Shown piece by piece: positions 1-9,148 of a stretch of DNA of 64,000 bases. The notes under the pieces are model-generated. The model was given only the letters and a program-made list of their open reading frames with translations. It was not told the DNA's origin and made no database searches. Source of the stretch: Hofstenia miamia (Eukaryota; Xenacoelomorpha; Acoela); assembly GCA_004352715.1 (NCBI GenBank), contig SCFE01000068.1, positions 1,725,944-1,789,943 on the forward strand, written 5' to 3'. The position numbers and the translations under genes were made by a program. Within the stretch, counting starts at the first letter, position 1; each line of letters opens with the position of its first letter.

Positions 1-186
1 CTTTATTTATTTTCTTAGCTTTTTCTAATTGGTTTCTTTGTCTTTCTGTTAAAAAAATGGAATGGAAGTTCCTTGTTTAGAATTACTAACCCTTAAAGTT
101 ATAGGACTTGAGTTCTTAATACTTTTCTTCAATTTATTTAATTGACCATTAGTTACATATATGTTATAGTTTTTATATTCTGTCAT
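1..186 (-). pseudogene. Minor virion/core-like protein, N-terminal part (left copy)
   Basis: The reading frame begins at the ATG at 184-186. The right copy confirms this start, because the same Met-x-Glu-Tyr start is found at 9149 behind the same promoter element. Only about 45 residues are in frame before a stop that follows a run of seven T (minus strand), after which the protein-like sequence continues in another frame. The right copy has the same T run and stop. The gene follows the polymerase, as small virion protein genes do in this element type. The continuation lies outside the window. Function is inferred from the right copy only. Confidence 0.55.
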
Positions 187-245
187 TTGTATATATAAGT
201 AAGAGTGAAAATAATTCACTACAGAGAACAAAGTTCTCCTTAAAA
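187..245 (-). promoter_or_regulatory. Two-dyad upstream element, left late gene
   Basis: Two inverted repeats lie just upstream of the ATG at 186: dyad 1 at 224-238 (GAGAAC-3 nt-GTTCTC) and dyad 2 at 204-220 (AGTGAA...TTCACT). A TATA-like stretch follows before the ATG. The same arrangement recurs at 5380-5463, 5997-6078 and 9091-9148. The role as promoter or operator is inference. Confidence 0.6.
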
Positions 246-362
246 GAAAATATATTTTTCCACAGGTAATATTGTACCATTTATTAGTTTTGGTTATATT
301 TATTATGTTTAAATTGATTAAAACTAATCTTATAATCTATTCATATTAAACAGAACACAACC

Positions 363-470
363 TTTCTCAAATTATTTGACAAACTTCTAACTGCACAAAT
401 GTACAAGTTTATTAAGGACGAAATTTTATCAAATAATAAATTTGGATTTCAACTGGAAAAGATTAATTAA
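363..470 (+). pseudogene. Non-LTR retrotransposon RT fragment inside the Polinton (left copy)
   Basis: An open stretch of 35 codons plus stop reads like the early block of LINE reverse transcriptases: a KLFDKLL segment, then Met-Tyr-Lys-Phe-Ile, then ILSNNKFGFQ, which matches the family pattern of 'iLs..QfGFr'. It lies between the polymerase C-terminus and the late promoter, antisense to both. The right copy has the same fragment in the equivalent place (8868-8969), so the fragment was there before the two copies separated. It is too short to be active. Confidence 0.6.
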
Positions 471-479
471 ATACATATC

Positions 480-3400
480 CTTAATATTTAAAGAAACCCA
501 TATGGAAAACTCTCAATAGTATTTAAGTAATACCTTTTATCATCAAATGGTGAGAGAGAATTCTTCTCTGTAGAGATTAAACTAATTTTATGCTTTTTAT
601 TTCTCAATGAATAATTGTTTGAAACATCAATTTTATTTGTTTTTAAACAATTTTTATAATCTTTAAAAGTTAACATTTCTTTCTCAACTGTTGTTATTCC
701 TTTCAAAGTGTTTTACTTGCATTATTAACTATATATGAATACATTTTGCACTTCAAACAACAAACTCATCTAAATAAATACTTTCAAGAGTTTCTATCTT
801 AAAATAACCAGGAATTTTTATAAATCTTTCATTGAATAATTTGTGATTCTTATCAAAATTACTAAAATCAAATAATTCAAAATCAACATTAAGTGTTTTC
901 AAATCATTAACTATATCTTTAGTTTATATATTTAAAATGGAACTGTCTGTATCCATATAGTTCAAGGTAATATTATTTTCACCAAAAATGTTTGTAAGAC
1001 ATCATAATAAGTTTCATACATTAACAATTTTGAAAGTTCTAAAACAGTAAATCCAAAATATATTGGTTTATCAAACTTCAATCTAGTTTGACAGTAATGA
1101 TATACTAGAAAATTTCAAAATCAGAATGTGTTTTAAATTCTAGCTTCCTTTGTTACTTGATTAATTTTTCTGTAGTTTCAGTTTTATTAAACATTTTTAC
1201 ATTAATCCATCCTCTGATCTTTTCACATGTTTTTCCAAAGAATGCATCATTTAAAAGTTTATAAAAATCTTTTTCAAAACTATTTTTTTTTCTTTTGAAT
1301 GCCTGTTAGTGTTGTGGTCAATGTATTTTTCTAAAACTTTTTTCTGTTTAAATGAAATTACTCTGTGCACTTTTCCCATTTCCATGCCCATTTGTAGATA
1401 AATTTTTAATTAACTATAATGGCAAAAATAGAATGTTTTATCATATTGATCTTAAATAAGCTTTGGTGAAGGACAAAAACATTTAAGAGCAATTAGATTT
1501 TGACATTAACTATATTCAGAAGGGTCTACCTTTCTTTTAACTGGACAAAATGGAAAGTTTTTTGATTTTATTTTTCAATTTATTTGGATATGATAAGTCA
1601 CACTCAATAAACTATCCAACATTTAAATACAACATTGTCAATTCTTTTCCAGATTTAATGTCATACTTTTTAATTACTTTATTAGTTCTTTCTATTTCAT
1701 CTTCATTTGAAACCTTTTGAGTTAGAGTTGAAAAGTAGTCTGATTTTTTATCTGGAAGTTTTTCATAAGATTCAGGAGTATCAAAAAATTCCCATGGATA
1801 GAATAATTTTGACTGTACAAGTTCACATTGTCCTAAATATTTTTCTAGAATAGACTTTTTCTCAAGATTATTTGCAAAATTATTTAATGATGATGCAAGA
1901 AATCTGTAATGATTCAAAAACCTTATGCAACCATATTGCACAGAAAAATATTCTTCTTCAGTTTTACATAAGGGTTTTATAACCAATTTGTCTTTACATT
2001 TAAATAATTCATTGAAAAATAAATGTGAATCATATCATGAATAATTATGAAAGTACAAAGGTACAAAAACCATTCATTGTTTTTGAGCAATCAAATTACA
2101 ATTATTACAAGGTGCACCTCTGTATTTACCTGTTAAATAACAATGATCTCTTACTAAAGAGTCCTTTGTGCATCCACATAAATAACATTCCTTTGAATTT
2201 TTAAATTCCTAATTTTTTTTTAGTAATTTTCATTGAAATGTCATGTTGAAAAATAAAGAAAAACTTGTTTTCTATTTCTTTAATTTTTTGAAAAAATACT
2301 TCAACACAATCTTTTCTAAAATAAGAGATGTATTTTGACTTACATAATTCAGGTATATCTGATTTTAGGTATATTCCAAAAGCAATAGGTAATTGACTAC
2401 ATAAAATTGTAGTTTTATCAACATCAGGTAAATTATATTTGCTCTTGACCTTTTCATTATAACATTCTAAATCCACATAAATTCTAAAGGGAACATTTAT
2501 TTTATAATGATAATTTTTAAATTTAATTTGATCTTCTTTTGGAAAATATAATTGTGTTGTGTCTTCATTTTTACATAATCTATTATTATTTTCAAAAGTT
2601 GACTTTTTTCTACATTTTAACAAACACTTTTTACAAAAGTATAGCTTATCTTTACTTAAATCCTTGTATAGTACACTTTTCAAGTTTTTTATTAGAACAT
2701 AGTGATTAGCATACACCCCCAAATCAATTGCATTTTCATCAGAATAATAAATAGGTAATACATTATATGAAGTTGCCCTTTCCCCCCCCCAAATTTTTAA
2801 TTCAAAAACATTAAATTTTATTCCAATTTGTTTAATAAATTTTTCAATTTCATTCATTGTTATTGGAAATGTTATTCCCCTTAAATTGTATTTATCTAGA
2901 TAATTTTCATAAACACATGTTCTATTTTGATTCTTAGAACTAGGATGTTGTACTGCAATTATTAACCACAAAAAACACTTATCACCATTATTAATAATAT
3001 TTAAAATTGAAGAACATTTAATTGGTAATTTAACATATGTTCCACCCCAAGAAATTTTGTACATTTTAATATTTATACTATGCACTCCAATGAATACCCA
3101 GTTTGATCCTTCTAGTTTTTAAAATCATCAATAATTTCCTTTAATTTTGTGGAAATATTAATATTATTTACTTCATGCTTAGCTTTTATTTCTTTCATTT
3201 TAAATTGATAAGAACTATTACATCTTTAAGTGTACCTTCAATACCTTTTGTAAATTTTAAATAAAATGAGACATTATATTTTAATGGTTGGTTGATTATA
3301 TTAAAATAGTTTATTAATTTTTCTGTAAACAATGTATTAATATCTGCAAATGGAATTCAAGTGTTTTTACCCTTAAGCTTAATTGCATCACCTGCAGGTA

Positions 3401-3600
3401 CTTTAGTACCCTTAAAATTAACAGTTGCATTAACATAATTTTTATTTATTTTAACCATTGGAATATATCCATTAATTGTAAAATCATGATTCTTTTCTAC
3501 ATTTTTTATATGTTTCTTAGTTTTAATATGTGCATTATCATTTTTCTTAGCAATTGTCAAATTATAAGTTTCACAATATTTTTTCTTGTTACCATCTCTC
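480..3600 (-). pseudogene. Protein-primed DNA polymerase B (pPolB), left copy, broken
   Basis: Reads as a Polinton-type family B polymerase in many frames. From the N-terminus: a C2H2-like finger near 3.58-3.49 kb (its second Cys now Tyr); a 294-residue segment at 3085-2201 with the DKCFLW-type block and IYVDLEC exonuclease motif; a zinc/exonuclease stretch with TGKYRGAPC and FHNYS around 2.2-2.0 kb; 1986-1612 with FLNHYRFLASSL and the DVLLL region's start. There a deletion joins it to sequence near 1596 that the right copy has only after its LYGW motif, so motif A is lost. Motif B and the YMDTDS-type motif C are recognisable between 1.3 and 0.93 kb, and the C-terminus ends at 488 (SFPYGF). 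In the family this enzyme copies the linear element from a terminal protein primer. Stops and frameshifts rule out function. Confidence 0.85.
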
Positions 3601-3659
3601 TATATATATTCTCTAGAAAAATTTTTTTGAAAATAATGTTTCTATATATTTTTTATTTT

Positions 3660-3931
3660 TACTCAACTATTAAATTTATCAGGATATCCTGACCACTTAA
3701 CAAAGGCCATTCCACTCTTTTTTCTTAACACTTTTTCAATTCTAAATATATCTTGATCAGTTTTTTGCAATTCTTCTTCATAAAATGATCCTTTTATTTC
3801 TTCATCAGCAAAGTCCTTCAATGTGTATGTTATAGGGTCTGTTAATTTTAATTTATCAATAATAAATATTTCTTCAGTCCAGTGTGGTGTATAACCTTTA
3901 TCAAAAACTTTTCTTTTAAGTTTGCTTATTC
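3660..3931 (-). pseudogene. Polinton integrase C-terminus with chromodomain (left copy)
   Basis: Minus-strand translation from the gap edge gives the SH3-like tail of the retrovirus-type integrase (GYTPHWTEE, FYEEELQKT) followed by a chromodomain-like segment (IEKVLRKK, FVKWSGYP). A TGA replaces the expected Trp codon just after it, near 3663. The catalytic core would lie in the 1000-N gap immediately upstream. The right copy has the complementary part (catalytic core, no chromodomain). Chromodomains in integrases are thought to steer insertion toward marked chromatin. Confidence 0.75.
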
Positions 3932-4931
3932 NNNNNNNNNNNNNNNNNNNNNNNNNNNNNNNNNNNNNNNNNNNNNNNNNNNNNNNNNNNNNNNNNNNNN
4001 NNNNNNNNNNNNNNNNNNNNNNNNNNNNNNNNNNNNNNNNNNNNNNNNNNNNNNNNNNNNNNNNNNNNNNNNNNNNNNNNNNNNNNNNNNNNNNNNNNNN
4101 NNNNNNNNNNNNNNNNNNNNNNNNNNNNNNNNNNNNNNNNNNNNNNNNNNNNNNNNNNNNNNNNNNNNNNNNNNNNNNNNNNNNNNNNNNNNNNNNNNNN
4201 NNNNNNNNNNNNNNNNNNNNNNNNNNNNNNNNNNNNNNNNNNNNNNNNNNNNNNNNNNNNNNNNNNNNNNNNNNNNNNNNNNNNNNNNNNNNNNNNNNNN
4301 NNNNNNNNNNNNNNNNNNNNNNNNNNNNNNNNNNNNNNNNNNNNNNNNNNNNNNNNNNNNNNNNNNNNNNNNNNNNNNNNNNNNNNNNNNNNNNNNNNNN
4401 NNNNNNNNNNNNNNNNNNNNNNNNNNNNNNNNNNNNNNNNNNNNNNNNNNNNNNNNNNNNNNNNNNNNNNNNNNNNNNNNNNNNNNNNNNNNNNNNNNNN
4501 NNNNNNNNNNNNNNNNNNNNNNNNNNNNNNNNNNNNNNNNNNNNNNNNNNNNNNNNNNNNNNNNNNNNNNNNNNNNNNNNNNNNNNNNNNNNNNNNNNNN
4601 NNNNNNNNNNNNNNNNNNNNNNNNNNNNNNNNNNNNNNNNNNNNNNNNNNNNNNNNNNNNNNNNNNNNNNNNNNNNNNNNNNNNNNNNNNNNNNNNNNNN
4701 NNNNNNNNNNNNNNNNNNNNNNNNNNNNNNNNNNNNNNNNNNNNNNNNNNNNNNNNNNNNNNNNNNNNNNNNNNNNNNNNNNNNNNNNNNNNNNNNNNNN
4801 NNNNNNNNNNNNNNNNNNNNNNNNNNNNNNNNNNNNNNNNNNNNNNNNNNNNNNNNNNNNNNNNNNNNNNNNNNNNNNNNNNNNNNNNNNNNNNNNNNNN
4901 NNNNNNNNNNNNNNNNNNNNNNNNNNNNNNN
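3932..4931. other. Assembly gap, 1000 N
   Basis: Exactly 1000 N, so probably an arbitrary-size scaffold gap. It separates the PLA2-domain gene from the integrase C-terminus in the left Polinton copy. Confidence 0.95.
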
Positions 4932-5379
4932 ACATATGTTTTGTATCCAATAACATTTGAAACTAATAACTTATCAAATCTTTCACGGATATTCTTAGGT
5001 TTAACATTTCTTAAATTATTCAACATTTGTTTGTCACAGTTAGCTTTAAGGAGAACTTTGTTCCCCCCCTCAATGGAATTTGGAGAGCCTTGAGCTTTGT
5101 TATAACATATATCATGTTCTCTAGAAATAGCATCAATTTGATTATATGGTTGTACATTATTTTTCAATTGTTTCTGTAAAGGATTATATGGTCCAGTATA
5201 TTTATGATTTGGAAGTGTGAAACCTCCTTTTGGTTTTGGAAGGTAACCAATTGCTTTATGAATATCAAGGGTTCCACCATAGGAAGCATTATACATTTTT
5301 TGTTGTAAGTAATTGTCCTGAGCCTGGAATGGAACCTGTTAATCTTTTTTCTAACACAGTAAGTTAAATTAGTTGTCAT
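4932..5379 (-). pseudogene. Parvovirus-type phospholipase A2 domain protein (left copy)
   Basis: Starts at the ATG at 5377-5379, the same start as the right copy. An early frameshift moves the reading into the frame that is open from 5296 to the gap. The PLA2 signature is clear: a calcium-loop motif YTGPYNPL, then DAISREHDICY with the catalytic His-Asp pair, then a downstream CDKQM. This is the short PLA2 fold known from parvovirus VP1 and from some adintoviruses, where it helps particles cross membranes. The left copy carries about 36 nt more than the right between HDICYNK and DKQM, including a stretch resembling promoter dyad 1. It is divergent from the truncated ATPase start across an 84-bp spacer. 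Confidence 0.75.
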
Positions 5380-5463
5380 CTTTATAAAATAAGAAGTGAA
5401 ATTAATTTCATGACAGAGAAGTTCTACTTCTTCTTAAAAAAATATTTTCTTTTTTCTTATATA
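5380..5463. promoter_or_regulatory. Divergent promoter with two dyads (left copy)
   Basis: This 84-bp spacer separates the PLA2 gene start (5379, minus) from the ATPase start (5464, plus). It holds dyad 2 at 5395-5411 and dyad 1 at 5417-5431 (AGAAGT-3 nt-ACTTCT), with A/T-rich flanks including a TTTTATAAAG-like box next to the PLA2 ATG. It is the mirror of 5997-6078. Promoter function is inferred from position and conservation. Confidence 0.6.
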
Positions 5464-5490
5464 ATGAAGATTATTAATTATGATACTCCA
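5464..5490 (+). pseudogene. Stub of packaging ATPase gene (left copy)
   Basis: The first ten codons (MKIINYDTPK) match the start of the ATPase gene on the other arm (from 5996, minus). After 5490 the sequence no longer matches, and it instead becomes the distal part of the opposite-strand ATPase. This point is therefore the junction between the two head-to-head copies. Confidence 0.6.
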
Positions 5491-5996
5491 AAAGCAATTA
5501 TATACAGAAGTATATAAAACCATGTTTGTGCAATTTGTCCTTATTTTCTTTGGAACATTGTAATAAGTTTGTGAAATATATATTGCTGATATGTTATTAT
5601 AATGACCATCAGTGAAATGATTTGCAATTTTATTTTGTGTCTTTTCTGGGGCATTTACAGGGTTGTCAAAGATAACTATTTTTCTATCTGTTGGGTTACC
5701 ATTTTTGTACTTATTAGTGTTTTTCTGGTAATATTTCTAAAACATTATAACCTACTTGATTTGATATGCTTTTCATTATCTTAATTAGATTTTGTATTTT
5801 TTCTTGATGAAAATTTGGAGTATAGATGTATAATTTATCATAATATATAAGAGGTCTTAAAATCATATCCATTAATACATTAGTTTTTTCCACATCCTGA
5901 TTTTCCACATGTAAGCATTCTAAAGTCTTCTGATAAAAAATCTAATTTTGATTTGTCATTTTTCAATTTTGGAGTATCATAATTAATAATCTTCAT
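5491..5996 (-). pseudogene. FtsK/HerA-type DNA-packaging ATPase (right copy), broken
   Basis: Begins at the ATG at 5994-5996. About 35 residues in, a Walker A segment (GKSGCGK) is followed by a frameshift in a run of six A. The frame open at 5908-5714 then continues with TNVLMDMI, LIYYDKLYIYTPN and NQVGYNVLEILP. Further stops follow, but more distal family-like blocks are still seen in other frames (APEKTQNKIANHFTD, then IYISQTYYNVPKKIRTN) down to the junction near 5491. Polinton ATPases are about 200-250 residues, so most of the length is present. In the family this enzyme pumps DNA into the capsid. It is divergent from the PLA2 gene. Confidence 0.75.
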
Positions 5997-6078
5997 TATA
6001 TAGGCAAAAGAAAATATTTTTTAAGAAGAAGTAGGACTTCTCTGTAGTGAAATTATTTTCACTTCTTATTTTATAAAG
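5997..6078. promoter_or_regulatory. Divergent promoter with two dyads (right copy)
   Basis: This 82-bp spacer lies between the ATPase start (5996, minus) and the PLA2 gene start (6079, plus). Dyad 1 is at 6027-6041 (AGAAGT-AGG-ACTTCT) and dyad 2 at 6046-6063 (AGTGAAA-TTAT-TTTCACT). A TTTTATAAAG-like box precedes the ATG at 6079. It is nearly the reverse complement of 5380-5463. Confidence 0.65.
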
Positions 6079-6590
6079 ATGACAACAAATTTAACTTACT
6101 GTGTTCAAGAAAAAAGATTAACAGGTTCCATTCCAGGCTCAGGACAATTACTTTCAACAAAAAATGGAAGAAATATGCTAAAATCAATTTGTAGCAATTG
6201 AGGAAGTAAAAAGACACAATTTGTTGGAAAGGGAAGTAAAGTTGGTGAAGGTCTTGATATTCATAAAGCAATTGGTTAGCTTCCAAAACCAAAAGGAGGT
6301 TTCACTTTTCCAAATCATAAATATACTGGACCATATAATCCTTTACAGAAACAATTGAAAAATAATGTACAACCATATAATCAAATTGATGCTATTTCTA
6401 GAGAACATGATATATGTTATAACAAACCTCAAAAGGGGAAAGCTAGCAGTGACAAACAAATGTTGAATAATTTAAGAATATCCATGAAAGATTTGATAAA
6501 TTGCTAATTTCAAATATTATTGGTACAAAAAATATGTTTGGTTTGGGAAGGAAAACAGAGCTTTCCAATGTAAACATTAAAAAATACTCC
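6079..6590 (+). pseudogene. Parvovirus-type phospholipase A2 domain protein (right copy)
   Basis: ATG at 6079 follows a TATA-like box and two dyads. The N-terminal stretch contains in-frame stops (for example near 6200 and 6280), then the PLA2 motifs YTGPYNPL and DAISREHDICY appear, followed by SSDKQM. A frameshift near 6480 breaks the remainder. The region from 6490 to 6590 matches nothing I can name. It has the same gene position as in the left copy, divergent from the ATPase. The motifs are convincing, and the exact family role (virion-carried lipase) is taken from parvoviruses and adintoviruses. Confidence 0.75.
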
Positions 6591-6619
6591 AAAATAGAAA
6601 GGGTTGTTCCCCACAGGAA

Positions 6620-7589
6620 ACTTTAGCTAATGAACTTCACAAACCTATTAAAAGAATATTTAGAAGAAGACAGGTGATTGTAAATCATATAGATGAAATT
6701 TGGTGTGCTGACTTAGTTGATATGCAAAAATTTAGTAAATGGAACAAAGGNNNNNNNNNNNNNNNNNNNNNNNNNNNNNNNNNNNNNNNNNNNNNNNNNN
6801 NNNNNNNNNNNNNNNNNNNNNNNNNNNNNNNNNNNNNNNNNNNNNNNNNNNNNNNNNNNNNNNNNNNNNNNNNNNNNNNNNNNNNNNNNNNNNNNNNNNN
6901 NNNNNNNNNNNNNNNNNNNNNNNNNNNNNNNNNNNNNNNNNNNNNNNNNNNNNNNNNNNNNNNNNNNNNNNNNNNNNNNNNNNNNNNNNNNNNNNNNNNN
7001 NNNNNNNNNNNNNNNNNNNNNNNNNNNNNNNNNNNNNNNNNNNNNNNNNNNNNNNNNNNNNNNNNNNNNNNNNNNNNNNNNNNNNNNNNNNNNNNNNNNN
7101 NNNNNNNNNNNNNNNNNNNNNNNNNNNNNNNNNNNNNNNNNNNNNNNNNNNNNNNNNNNNNNNNNNNNNNNNNNNNNNNNNNNNNNNNNNNNNNNTGGGT
7201 TGATTATTCCACTAAAAGATAAAACTGGACCTACTGTTAGAGATGCATTAAAGGATCAATTACATTCATCCTCTAGAGTTCCAAAATTTCTATGGGTTGA
7301 TAAAGGAAAGGAATTTTATAATAAAGATGTTCAAGAACTATGTGACAAATATAAAATAAAGATGTACTCAACAGAAATTCTTGAGAAGAATTCAATTGTT
7401 GAAAGATTTAATAGGACAATTAAAAATAAAATGTGGAAAGAATTCACAAAGCAGAATCATACAGAATATTTGGATATACTTCCTAAAATATTCAATGAAT
7501 ACAATAATACAAAACATAGCTCTATAAAAATGACTCTAATTGGAGCTTCCAAAGTGAAAAATGAATATGAAGTTTACCACAATTGGTAA
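6620..7589 (+). pseudogene. Polinton retroviral-type integrase (right copy), interrupted by a gap
   Basis: Before the gap the frame reads NELHKPIKR, then DEIWCADLVDMQKFSK, containing the first catalytic Asp. After the gap come IIPLKDKTGP, WVDKGKEFYNKDVQ (second Asp) and SIVERFNRTIKNKM (Glu), giving the D,D-35-E layout of rve integrases. The frame ends at 7589 (YHNW stop), shortly after NTKHSSIKMT, so the C-terminal SH3 and chromodomain are missing and polymerase sequence starts at once. The 445-N gap is not a multiple of three, so the true frame relation is unknown. Bases just before 6620 (GTTCCCCACAG) look like a splice acceptor, possibly by chance. Confidence 0.85.
6751..7195. other. Assembly gap, 445 N
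   Basis: N run inside the integrase catalytic core of the right Polinton copy. Its odd size suggests an estimated rather than default gap length. Confidence 0.95.
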
Positions 7590-8842
7590 TTGACAATGTT
7601 GTATTTAAAAGTTGATGTCCTATTACTAGCAGATATTTTTGAAAATTTTATGCATACTCATTACCTAGATACATTTGGCAATGTGGATTAAAATTTACAA
7701 ATGTTCAATTAGATTATTTGAAAGATCCTGACATTGTACTTTCAATTGAACAAAATATCCGCGGGGGGATTAGCTCCATAATGGGCAATAGATATATTAA
7801 ATCAACAGATGAAAATAAAATTTTGTATATTGACGCAAATAATTTATATGGTTGGGCAATGAAACAAAACCTTCCTTATAGTGATTTTAAGTTTTTAGAA
7901 GTAAATGAGGACCTAATTGAGAAAATAATTGGAACTTCTGATAACAGTCCTATTGGATACTTTATTGAGTGTGACTTATCATATCCGAATAAATTAAAAA
8001 ATAAAACAAAAAACTTTCCGTTTTGTCCAGTTAAAAGAAAGGTAGACCCTTCTGAATATAGTGAATATCAAAATCAAATTGCTCTTAAAAGTGTTAAACA
8101 AAGTTGTGAAATGAATTTCACTCCTATACCAAAGCTTATTTGTGATCAACATGATAAAACATTCTATTTTTGCCATTATAGGCTATAAAAGTTATATTTA
8201 CAAATGGGCATGGAAATGGGTAAAGTGCACAGAGTAATTTCATTTAAACAGAAAAAAGTTTTAGAAAAATACATTGACCAAAACACTAACATGCGTTCAA
8301 AAGCAAAATAGTTTTGAAAAAGATTTTTTTAAACTATTAAATAATGCTTTCTTTAGAAAAACGTGTGAAAATATTAGAGGACAGATAAATGTAAAAATGT
8401 TTAATAAAACTGAGACTACTGAAAAATTAATTAAGGAGCAAAGTAAGCTAGAATTTAAAACACATTGTTAATGTACAAAACTTATTATGATGTTTTGCAA
8501 CTATTTTTTAATGAAAATCATATTACCTTGAACTATATGGATACAGACAGTTTTATTTAGATGAGTTTGTTGTTTGAAGAGCAAAATGTATTCATATATA
8601 GTTAATAATGCAAGTACAAACACTTTGAAAGGAATAGCAAATGTTGAGAAAGAAAAGTGAACTTTTAAAGATTATAAAAATTGTTTAGAAACAAATAAAA
8701 TTGATGTTTCAAACAATTTTTCATTGAGAAATAAAAAACATAAAATTAGTTTAATCTCAACAGAGAAGAATTCTCTCTCACCATTTGATGATAAAAGGTA
8801 TTACTTAAATACTAATGAGAGTTTTCCATATGGGTTTCTTTA
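7590..8842 (+). pseudogene. Protein-primed DNA polymerase B, C-terminal half (right copy)
   Basis: Frames in order: VDVLLLADIFENF and the DTFG block (7593-7690), then 7718-8188 with GGISSIMGNRY, the motif A region YIDANNLYGWAM, and PFCPVKRKV. Next, 8274-8471 carries motif B-like KLLNNAFFRKTCENIRGQ. Motif C NYMDTDSF is near 8530, and the C-terminal block with SFPYGF ends at 8842. Between motif B and motif C about 100 nt present in the left copy are missing, and sequence after motif C is also shortened. The N-terminal exonuclease half is absent, replaced by the truncated integrase. Not functional. Confidence 0.85.
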
Positions 8843-8867
8843 AATAATAAGGATATGTATTTATTTT

Positions 8868-8969
8868 AATCTTTTCTGGTTGAAATCCAAATATATTATT
8901 TGATAAAATTTCGTCTTTAATAAACTTGTACATTTGTGCAGTTAGAAGTTTGTCAAATATTTTGAAAAA
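8868..8969 (-). pseudogene. Non-LTR RT fragment inside the Polinton (right copy)
   Basis: The minus strand reads KIFDKLLTAQMYKFIK, then ILSNNIFGFQPEK. This is the counterpart of 363-470 and a slightly better match to LINE reverse transcriptases (GFQPxK). It has the same position and orientation relative to the polymerase gene as in the left copy. Confidence 0.65.
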
Positions 8970-9090
8970 GGTTGAGTTCTGTTTAAAACAAATAGATTAT
9001 AAGATTAGTTTTAATCAATATAAACATAATAAATATAACCAAAACTAATAAATGGTACAATATTACCTGTGGAAAAATATATTTTCTTTT

Positions 9091-9148
9091 AAGGAGAACT
9101 TTGTTCACTGTAGTGAAATTATTTTCACTGTTACTTATATATATACAA
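9091..9148 (+). promoter_or_regulatory. Two-dyad upstream element, right late gene
   Basis: Dyad 1 at 9094-9108 (GAGAAC-TTT-GTTCAC, one mismatch) and dyad 2 at 9112-9129 (AGTGAAA-TTAT-TTTCACT), followed by a TTATATATA stretch and the ATG at 9149. It matches the left late element base for base over most of its length. Confidence 0.65.

Larger units (their letters stand above)
1..5490 (-). mobile_element. Polinton/Maverick (adintovirus-like) element, left copy, decayed
   Basis: Read on the minus strand this block gives, in order: a PLA2-domain gene (from 5379), the C-terminal integrase with chromodomain (around 3.93-3.66 kb), protein-primed DNA polymerase B (about 3.6-0.48 kb) and the start of a minor virion protein (from 186). 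That gene set is the known core of Polintons and adintoviruses. The copy is riddled with frameshifts and stops, and runs off the left edge. It meets the right copy at about 5490/5491, where its own divergent ATPase gene is cut after roughly ten codons. No terminal inverted repeat is visible. A 1000-N gap at 3932-4931 hides the end of the PLA2 gene and most of the integrase. Confidence 0.85.

Noticed and set aside
3882-5093. Long open frames across the N runs (also around 37.9-38.7, 58.6-59.7 and 61-62 kb)
   Set aside because: Almost all residues are unknown bases; they exist only because N blocks contain no stop codons.
5602-5784. Small hydrophobic plus-strand frame that looks like a membrane protein
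   Set aside because: It is the antisense shadow of the packaging ATPase relic on the minus strand, which has family motifs.
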